Source: Palsa-504 sp963789225 (GTDB lineage: Bacteria > Actinomycetota > Actinomycetes > Streptosporangiales > Streptosporangiaceae). Taken from it: a stretch of DNA of 64,000 nt. Both the position numbers and the translations under genes were made by a program. Numbering within the stretch: position 1 is the first letter of the stretch; the number at the start of each line of letters is the position of its first letter. Of this stretch, positions 58,671-64,000 are shown piece after piece. Location: assembly GCA_963789225.1 (NCBI GenBank), contig CAWBKD010000037.1, positions 72,279 to 136,278 on the forward strand. The letters are read 5' to 3'. A model generated the notes under the pieces. The model did not search any database, was not told the DNA's origin, and worked only from the letters and a program-made list of their open reading frames with translations.

Positions 58671-60047
58671 ATGACAGAGAGCCAGGCGCTCGAGACCCTG
58701 ACCCGGGAGGACCCGGAGGCGGCAGGCGACGCGAAGGCCGCCCTGGCCTGGCTGACCGGCGACGAGGGCCTGGAGACGATCTCGCTGCTGCGCCTGCAGG
58801 AATTCCTCTGGTACGCGCTCCCGGTCAAGTGGCCGATGTCCACGCCGGGCCGGGTCGGGGTGGCCAGGGCCCTCGGCCGGCTGTTCCTGCTGGCGGGCCT
58901 GGACCGGTACGCGGGAGTCTGCGCGTCGGGCGACACCGAGAAGATCATCACCGCCTACGCGACCGGGCATGAGAAGGGGATCGCCGCCTATACCGAGGCC
59001 ATCGAGGTGTCCAACGCCGCGCCACCGGACACCGACCTGCTCGCCTGGGGCTCGGTCATGGGAGCACAGGAGCGGGCGGCCTACGACGCCTGCGCCGCCG
59101 CGCTCGAGCTGGCCTTTGCCTGCGGCGAGCTGACCGCGGGCGCGCGCGGCTGGCGCACCAAGCGGGCGGACCTGGTCAACCGCTGGCTGACCGGGCGGAC
59201 CGAGGTCGCCTCATGCCCGCAGCCCACGGACGACGCCGAGGACGTGCAGCTGCCCGCCGGGTCGCTGAGCCACGACACCTGGCTGGGCCGGATCAGCGCC
59301 GAACGTATCGACGCGTGGGCGCACGGCCGACCGGGCGAGCGGTCCCGGTTGGCCCGCGGGCTCATCCCGCGCCTGCTCGAGCCGCTGGTCCTACCCGACG
59401 AGCCGCTGCCCACGCTGGCCTGGCTGCTCAGCCACGCCGATGAGGGGCTGCGCCTGACCGCACGGCACTACATCGCGCCCGCCCTGGTCAGCGAGGCGGT
59501 CGAGGTGTTCGGCTGGCGGGACCAGCTCGTCGGCACCCTGCGCCAGGAGCTGGACGTGTTCCCGCTGCACACCCTGCGCGGCATGGCCCAGGGCGAGATG
59601 GGCGCCGTCCGCCGCTACCGGACCAGCCTCGTGCTCACCAAGACGGGCAGGCTGATGGCGGCCGACCCCGCGGCCCGGTGGCACATCGGCACGGCCGCGC
59701 TGATCGGGTCCGACGACGGACCGCAGCCGGACTTCTGCGTCGCGGTGCGCGAGGCCGCCCTGCTCGTCATCCTGACCGTCGGCCCGACCGGGTACGACGA
59801 GCTCACCAGGCTGCTGACCGACATCCACGGCATGGAGGGCTGGGCGTCGGGGAGCAGCGTGGGCCTGGCCGGCGCCGTGCGCTCCGAGCTCTACACGCTC
59901 AGGCACCGGCTGTGGGCGCTCGGCCTGCTCGGCGGCGAGCGCGGATTTGCCGCGCCGCTGGCGCTGAGCCGGACCGGAGTCGCCGCGGCCCTGTCGGCGC
60001 TGCTCGCGCGCGCCCTGCGCCCCCGGCATCACCTGGGCCTCGGCTAA
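58671..60047 (+). CDS. Hypothetical protein of about 458 residues
   Basis: ATG 58671 (GTG 58668 also possible) starts MTESQALETLTREDPEAAGD. The text is rich in helices and Leu/Ala, with EGLETISLLRLQEFLWYALP and AQERAAYDACAAALELAFAC near the front and a large C-terminal domain containing ARHYIAPALVSEAVEVFGW and GAVRSELYTLRHRLWALGLL. No signal peptide or transmembrane helix is apparent. I do not recognise the family or function. Confidence 0.75.
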   Translation: MTESQALETLTREDPEAAGDAKAALAWLTGDEGLETISLLRLQEFLWYALPVKWPMSTPGRVGVARALGRLFLLAGLDRYAGVCASGDTEKIITAYATGHEKGIAAYTEAIEVSNAAPPDTDLLAWGSVMGAQERAAYDACAAALELAFACGELTAGARGWRTKRADLVNRWLTGRTEVASCPQPTDDAEDVQLPAGSLSHDTWLGRISAERIDAWAHGRPGERSRLARGLIPRLLEPLVLPDEPLPTLAWLLSHADEGLRLTARHYIAPALVSEAVEVFGWRDQLVGTLRQELDVFPLHTLRGMAQGEMGAVRRYRTSLVLTKTGRLMAADPAARWHIGTAALIGSDDGPQPDFCVAVREAALLVILTVGPTGYDELTRLLTDIHGMEGWASGSSVGLAGAVRSELYTLRHRLWALGLLGGERGFAAPLALSRTGVAAALSALLARALRPRHHLGLG

Positions 60048-60065
60048 CCTTCGCGGCTCAAGTTA

Positions 60066-60220
60066 CGGATGCCGCGACGCATCAGCCGGCGGGCCAGGTA
60101 TGCGCGGCGGATTCGCTGCAGCTGGCCAAGGCGGACATCCTGGCCGTCCCGGCGGCGGCGGATCTGGTCCGCGAGCGCCGCGGGAACCCCGAAGCCAGGC
60201 AGCCGGCGGATGGCCTCGGA
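60066..60220 (-). repeat. 155-bp tandem duplication, downstream copy
   Basis: This block and 60263-60417 are near-identical, with a 42-base spacer and an offset of 197 bases. Both carry the 3' end of the nucleotidyltransferase-like gene. The second block is in phase with that gene and the first is the extra copy. Confidence 0.85.
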
Positions 60221-61036
60221 AGCTCCGGCCGGTCCAGAGTCGCCGCCAGGCTGCTCAGTCTCCGGATGCCGCGCCGCATCAGACGCCGGGCCAGGTAGGC
60301 GCGGCGGATCCGCTGCAGCGGGCCGATCGCGACGTCCTGGCCGTCCCGGCGGCGGCGGATCTGGTCCGCGAGCGCCGCGGGAACCCCAAAGCCGGGCAGC
60401 CGGCGGATGGCCTCGGACTTGGTGATGAGGTCGCCGGTGGTCAGGAGGGCCTCGGCACGGGGCAGGGTGACGAGCCCGAAGTCAACCCAGGTGTCCTGGA
60501 GCCAGCACCGCCGCCGACGGGCGATCCGGCGCCAGTATCCGGTGATCTCCTCGTGCACGGCTGCCTGGAGGTCCGCGACCGCGACTGGCCCGAGGCCCGG
60601 CGGCGGCCACGGGCCGTACAGCGCGACCCCGGCCGCGGCCAGCTCCGCCTGGGTCAGCAACTTCACCTGCCACTGCGTCATCCGGTCGCCGTACCAGTAC
60701 GCGCGCAGGAGGGCCGGGTCGGCCGCAGTCCTGCGCCGAGACGTACAGGCAGTGCAGTCGGCCGGCCGGGTCATCCGAGCTGGCCAGCGCCGTGTGCAGC
60801 TCCCGGAGTTCGCTGATCGCGACCCCGTCCGGCTCGCGCTCCAGCAGGACAAGGACGTCGATGTCGCTGCGGGCCGGGCTGAAGCCGCCGGTGACCAGCG
60901 AGCCATACAGGTACACACCCACCAGGCCCCCGCGCGCCAGCAGCGCGTCCCGCAACCGGTCCAGCAGCAGGGCGATGTCCGCGGGAATATGCAACAGTCC
61001 CCGGGTTCGTGAGCTTGCCGATGGCTGCCCGCTCAC
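60082..61036 (-). pseudogene. Aminoglycoside-nucleotidyltransferase-like gene, frameshifted, with duplicated 3' end
   Basis: From ATG 61036 the first frame gives a nucleotidyltransferase motif YLYGSLVTGGFSPARSDIDV (a GS-x10-D-x-D arrangement) and LHCLYVSAQD. At about 60733 the frame breaks and the coherent text continues in another frame: AADPALLRAYWYGDRMTQWQ, AVHEEITGYWRRIARRRRCW and DTWVDFGLVTLPRAEALLTT, a typical helical C-terminal domain of AadA-like enzymes. The 3' end contains a 155-bp tandem duplication (60066-60220 and 60263-60417). A frameshift by one base separates the catalytic and helical halves, so the gene is probably inactive. Confidence 0.75.
60263..60417 (-). repeat. 155-bp tandem duplication, upstream copy
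   Basis: The partner of 60066-60220. This copy is contiguous with the body of the nucleotidyltransferase-like gene, so it is probably the original and the other the duplicate. Confidence 0.85.
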
Positions 61037-61173
61037 CCCGATCGGGCCTGTACCAGGACTTGTGAAGTTAGCCGGTTGTCGGCGAGTCGTCCTGATCTTC
61101 CTTCAGTCTCCGTGACATGATCTGACCCAAGCTGATGATCTGTCGTCCTGGGTGAAGTCGAGGGGGGTTACGG

Positions 61174-62250
61174 TTGGCTCTGGCGCTGGTGCGTGACCTG
61201 CGTGAGCATCGGATGCCGGCGAGCGCGGAAGAACTGGCCGGCTTCGAGACCGACGTGCTGGCCGGGTTCGTGCTGGCGCGGGCCTCGGCGGGGCTGGCCG
61301 ACAGCACGATCCGTAACGACACCGGTCACCTGGACCTGATCCGGGACTGGTTCGGCCGGCCGCTGTGGGAGATGCAGCCAGCCGACGCCGATGCGTACTT
61401 CGGCAAGATGCTGCGCGGCGCTCGGCCGTCGACGCGCACCGGCCGGGCAGCTGCGCTGACGGTGTACTTCCAGTTCCTGGAGCTGCGGCACAAGATCGAG
61501 ATCTACAACCTGACCGGCCGCGTGACCGAGTGCCCGCTGGATGAGATGAACCGGCCGCGTGCCTCGGTCGACCCGCAGCTGCGCGTGCCGCCGGCCGAGG
61601 AGGAGATCGAGCGGCTGTTCGCCGGGTGGCGCGAGGAACTGGCGACCTGCCGCAAGTTCGCCCCGGCCGCCCGCAACTACGCCGCCGCCCGGCTGGAGGC
61701 CGACGTCGGCCTGCGGGTCAACGAGGCCCGCCTGCTGGACCTGGCCGACGTGCGGTGGGAGCTGGGCCGGTTCGGCAAGCTCAACGTCCGGCACGGGAAG
61801 GGCTCGCGGCGGCGGGGGCCCAAACCGCGGCTGGTGCCGCTGATCAACGGCGCGGACCGGAACCTGCGCTGGTTCATCGAGGAGGTGTGGGGCCAGTTCG
61901 ACGCCGACCACGCCCGGCCCGGCGCGCCGCTGTTCCCGTCGGAGCGCAAGTGCCGGGACGGGTCGTGCGCGCGGGCGACCGCGGATGTGTTCCGCCGGTC
62001 GCTGGCCGAGGCCGCCGAACACCACCTGCCGGCCTGGGCGGGCAAGCTCACGCCGCACGTAATGCGGCGCTACTGCGCCTCCCAGCTCTACCGGGCCGGG
62101 ATGAGCCTGTTCGCCATCCAGGAACTCCTCGGCCATTCCTGGACCGGCACCACGGCCAGGTACATCCACGTTCACGGCACCCACGTCGAGGACGCGTGGG
62201 TGGCCGGGCAGCAGCGCGCCGCCGACCGATGGAAGGGACTGGCCCGATGA
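61174..62250 (+). CDS. Tyrosine recombinase/integrase
   Basis: 358 residues from TTG 61174, preceded by GAGGGGGG at about seven bases. The N-terminal part is a SAM-like core-binding domain (LADSTIRNDTGHLDLIRDWF). Catalytic residues are Arg181 (GLRVNEARLLDL), Lys209 (RHGKG), His295 and Arg298 (LTPHVMRRYCAS), His321 (LGHSW) and the nucleophile Tyr330 (TARYIHVH). The ATGA overlap at 62247 couples it to a small HTH gene, followed by a second recombinase. An attachment site is not visible. The layout resembles Tn554- or RIT-type multi-recombinase elements. Confidence 0.9.
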   Translation: MALALVRDLREHRMPASAEELAGFETDVLAGFVLARASAGLADSTIRNDTGHLDLIRDWFGRPLWEMQPADADAYFGKMLRGARPSTRTGRAAALTVYFQFLELRHKIEIYNLTGRVTECPLDEMNRPRASVDPQLRVPPAEEEIERLFAGWREELATCRKFAPAARNYAAARLEADVGLRVNEARLLDLADVRWELGRFGKLNVRHGKGSRRRGPKPRLVPLINGADRNLRWFIEEVWGQFDADHARPGAPLFPSERKCRDGSCARATADVFRRSLAEAAEHHLPAWAGKLTPHVMRRYCASQLYRAGMSLFAIQELLGHSWTGTTARYIHVHGTHVEDAWVAGQQRAADRWKGLAR

Positions 62251-62930
62251 AGTGGAACCTGCGGCTGGCGGCCGCCAACCGCGGCATCTGGAAGGCCAGC
62301 GAGCTGCAGCGGCGGCTCGCCGAGCGCGGCATGGTGATCAGCGCCGGGAAGATGTCCGGGCTGTGGTCCGGCCAGCCGAACACCGTCAGGCTCGACGAAC
62401 TCGATGTCATCTGCGCCGTGCTCGGCTGCGGGATGGAAGAATTGCTGCTGCCCGAACCCGAGACGGTGCCGCAGCCCGCGCCGGCGGCGCGCCGGCCCCT
62501 GCCGTTGCCGAGGCCCGCCCGGTCACCCCCCGCCCGCGCGGGGGCAGGTCACTGCCGCCCCGGTGACCTGCCTGCACTGCGGCGCCCTGATCCCTGCGGG
62601 AAGCCGCCGCGACCGGGTCTACTGCAGCAACAACTGCAGTGCGCTGGCCTCGTACTACCGGCGCAAGAGCGGCGCCGCGCCGCCGCCGCGCTGGCAGCAT
62701 CCAGCGCTCGGCTCGGGCCACCCGGCGCTGCGCGCGGCCGCTGCCCGTGCCGGGCAGCTCGGCGAGGCTCACGGCTGGTCACCGTCCACCATCCGGTGCA
62801 CCCTGGACGGCCTGATGGTGCTGGTCGGCGGCCGCCCCGCCGGGGAGCGCGTCACCCTCACCGAGATCCGGACGCGCACGTCCCGTCATACCTCCGCGCC
62901 GCGGGTCGCCGAAGTCCTGGCCGGGCTTGA
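62247..62930 (+). CDS. Small HTH protein between two recombinases (frame lacks a proper stop)
   Basis: ATG 62247 overlaps the integrase stop (ATGA). Residues 5-72 look like an XRE-type helix-turn-helix: RLAAANRGIWKASELQRRLA then MSGLWSGQPNTVRLDELDVI and CAVLGCGMEELLLPEPE. After about 62545 the frame becomes a shadow of the following recombinase, so the first in-frame stop at 62930 is not the natural end. Removing one G from the run GGGGG near 62540 joins this frame to ARGQVTAAPVTCLHCG of the recombinase. It is therefore a separate HTH gene with a lost stop, or the N-terminal half of a fusion split by a slip. Confidence 0.6.
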   Translation: MKWNLRLAAANRGIWKASELQRRLAERGMVISAGKMSGLWSGQPNTVRLDELDVICAVLGCGMEELLLPEPETVPQPAPAARRPLPLPRPARSPPARAGAGHCRPGDLPALRRPDPCGKPPRPGLLQQQLQCAGLVLPAQERRRAAAALAASSARLGPPGAARGRCPCRAARRGSRLVTVHHPVHPGRPDGAGRRPPRRGARHPHRDPDAHVPSYLRAAGRRSPGRA

Positions 62931-63864
62931 CCTGCTGGACGACGACAGCATCCCCGCGGTCCGCCCCTGGATCGAGCGCTGCGCCGGCGAGCTGCCCCAG
63001 GGTTTCGCCGGCGCGGTCCGGGCCTGGCTGCTGGTGCTGCTCGACGGCGACGCCCGGGCCCGGCCCCGCTCGCCCGCCAGCATCTACGTCTACTTCGCCG
63101 CCGTCCAGCCGCTCATCGGCTGCTGGGCAGCAGACCGCGGCCACCTCCGCGAGGTCACCGCCGCCGACATCAACGCCGTGCTGGACCCGCTGCGCGGCCA
63201 CCAGCTCCGCACCACGACCGTCGCGGTCCGGTCGCTGTTCCGGTTCGCCAGAAAACGCGGCCTGGTCTTCGCCAACCCCGCCGCGCGGCTGAAGGCCGCC
63301 GATCCCGGCGGCAGCCTGCTGCCGATGACCGACGCCGAGATCCGGGCCGTCGAACAGGCCGCCGCCAGCCCCGCGCAGCGGCTGATCGTCGCCCTGGCCG
63401 CGGTCCACGCCGCCCGCTGGGCCGCGATCCGTGACCTCACCCTGGACGACCTGGACCTGCCCAACCGGCGCATCACCATCGGCGGGCACCGCCAGCGGCT
63501 CGGCGAGCTCACCCACCGGGCGCTGCGGGCCTGGCTCGGCCATCGCCGCGCCACCTGGCCGCGCACGCCCAACCGGCACGTCCTGATCTCCGAGAGGACG
63601 GCCCTGGGATCCGGGCCCGTCAGCAGGAGCTACCTCAGCTGGAACCTGCAGCGGCACGGCGTCAGCATCGAGCACATCCGCCGCGACCGGGTGCTCCACG
63701 AGGCGCTGACCGCCCGCGCGGACCCGCTGCACCTGGCCCTGATCTTCGGCCTGTCCCACACCACCGCCAGCAGGTACACGCTCATTGCCCGCGATCTCCT
63801 GGCAGGCCAGCCCGCCGAGGCTGCCGGGGAGCAGCACTGCGCTCCCGGTTGCGGGCGGTCATGA
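62563..63864 (+). CDS. Zinc-finger tyrosine-recombinase-like protein
   Basis: About 433 residues from GTG 62563 (an in-frame ATG lies at 62404). A Cys-rich N-terminus CLHCGALIPAGSRRDRVYCS with NNC completes a Cx2C/Cx3C zinc-binding module. The C-terminal part is recombinase-like: a core-binding domain with YVYFAAVQPLIGCWA, then VHAARWAAIRDLTLDDLDL (Arg box region), GHRQRLGELTHRAL and a terminal SHTTASRYTLIARDLL with a candidate Tyr. The central His-x-x-Arg box is degenerate (IEHIRRDRVLHE). It is the third gene of the integrase module and may act with the integrase. Confidence 0.7.
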   Translation: MTCLHCGALIPAGSRRDRVYCSNNCSALASYYRRKSGAAPPPRWQHPALGSGHPALRAAAARAGQLGEAHGWSPSTIRCTLDGLMVLVGGRPAGERVTLTEIRTRTSRHTSAPRVAEVLAGLDLLDDDSIPAVRPWIERCAGELPQGFAGAVRAWLLVLLDGDARARPRSPASIYVYFAAVQPLIGCWAADRGHLREVTAADINAVLDPLRGHQLRTTTVAVRSLFRFARKRGLVFANPAARLKAADPGGSLLPMTDAEIRAVEQAAASPAQRLIVALAAVHAARWAAIRDLTLDDLDLPNRRITIGGHRQRLGELTHRALRAWLGHRRATWPRTPNRHVLISERTALGSGPVSRSYLSWNLQRHGVSIEHIRRDRVLHEALTARADPLHLALIFGLSHTTASRYTLIARDLLAGQPAEAAGEQHCAPGCGRS

Positions 63865-63898
63865 GGATCTGCCCGCTGGCGGTCACGAGGAGGGCACC

Positions 63899-64000
63899 GT
63901 GTCAGCGCACGGAATAAGCAGGTTCGCGGGTCGCTGCGCGACCGGTCCGCCGCCGCCAGATCCGGCGCACTGTTCAGGTCAGGAGTGCGCGGTGACGGGG
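63899..64000 (+). CDS. Start of an unknown gene, cut by the window end
   Basis: GTG 63899 follows GAGGAGGG at four bases and the frame stays open to base 64000. Visible residues are VSAHGISRFAGRCATGPPPP then DPAHCSGQECAV. There are several Cys and a Pro run, but nothing identifiable. It would be the fourth gene on the strand of the integrase module. Confidence 0.4.
   Translation, partial: MSAHGISRFAGRCATGPPPPDPAHCSGQECAVTG

Overview
The window is chromosomal DNA from a high-GC Actinomycetota bacterium. The evidence is strongly G/C-biased third codon positions, many GTG and some TTG starts, four-base stop/start overlaps, an ECF42-type sigma factor with a DGPF protein, a conservon-type sensor kinase, a LigC/Prim-PolC repair pair and LAAC/LSAC lipoproteins. 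I cannot name the genus. I saw no rRNA, tRNA or CRISPR array.

Layout. 1-4.3 kb: the end of an MFS exporter and its TetR regulator, which is fused tail-to-tail to a truncated nucleotidyltransferase by an apparent deletion; then a PadR/membrane-protein pair and an aldo/keto reductase. 4.4-8.7 kb: an accessory island with lower-GC spacers, holding mobile mystery proteins A and B (XRE plus Fic), a Phd/VbhA-like antitoxin with a 3'-truncated Fic toxin, and an AAA/DUF4143 ATPase. 8.9-13.7 kb: a DUF2254 membrane protein, a DGPF/YCII protein facing its ECF42 sigma factor, an enoyl-CoA hydratase and PPK2. 13.7-18.4 kb: a start-less coding remnant, then a pgi-gnd-zwf operon ended by a perfect hairpin. 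18.4-27 kb: a peptide-type binding lipoprotein, a small membrane protein, a lipid kinase with an in-frame minisatellite, a decayed chromate transporter, a copper P-type ATPase whose frame runs antisense into that remnant, an MHYT sensor and DapF.

27-37.5 kb: a degenerate NUDIX protein, an Asp-box (BNR) protein coupled to a MoaD/ThiS protein, a VOC protein, a Leu/Ile/Val-type binding lipoprotein, a half conservon (sensor kinase plus roadblock protein) and an NCS1 permease with an atypical purine deaminase. 37.9-43.1 kb: two tandem STAND (NB-ARC/TPR) paralogues. 43-52 kb: a GMC oxidoreductase, a nucleotidyltransferase-fold protein, a metallophosphoesterase, an APC permease, an SDR, LigC and Prim-PolC. 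52-56.7 kb: divergent glpK and glpD, with glpD coupled to an unusual RHH-HTH-RHH protein, then a CGNR regulator. 56.8-60 kb: an EamA exporter, a methyltransferase and a large unknown protein.

60-64 kb is a second mobile region. It has a frameshifted aminoglycoside-nucleotidyltransferase-like gene with a 155-bp duplication of its 3' end, followed by a tyrosine integrase, a small HTH protein and a zinc-finger recombinase that look like one transposition/integration module. The HTH reading frame has no stop of its own and would fuse to the recombinase by a one-base slip in a G5 run.

Best candidates for something undescribed are the integrase/HTH/zinc-recombinase module, the tandem STAND pair, the RHH-HTH-RHH protein coupled to glpD, and the clustered Fic modules. 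Frameshift calls assume the sequence is correct.
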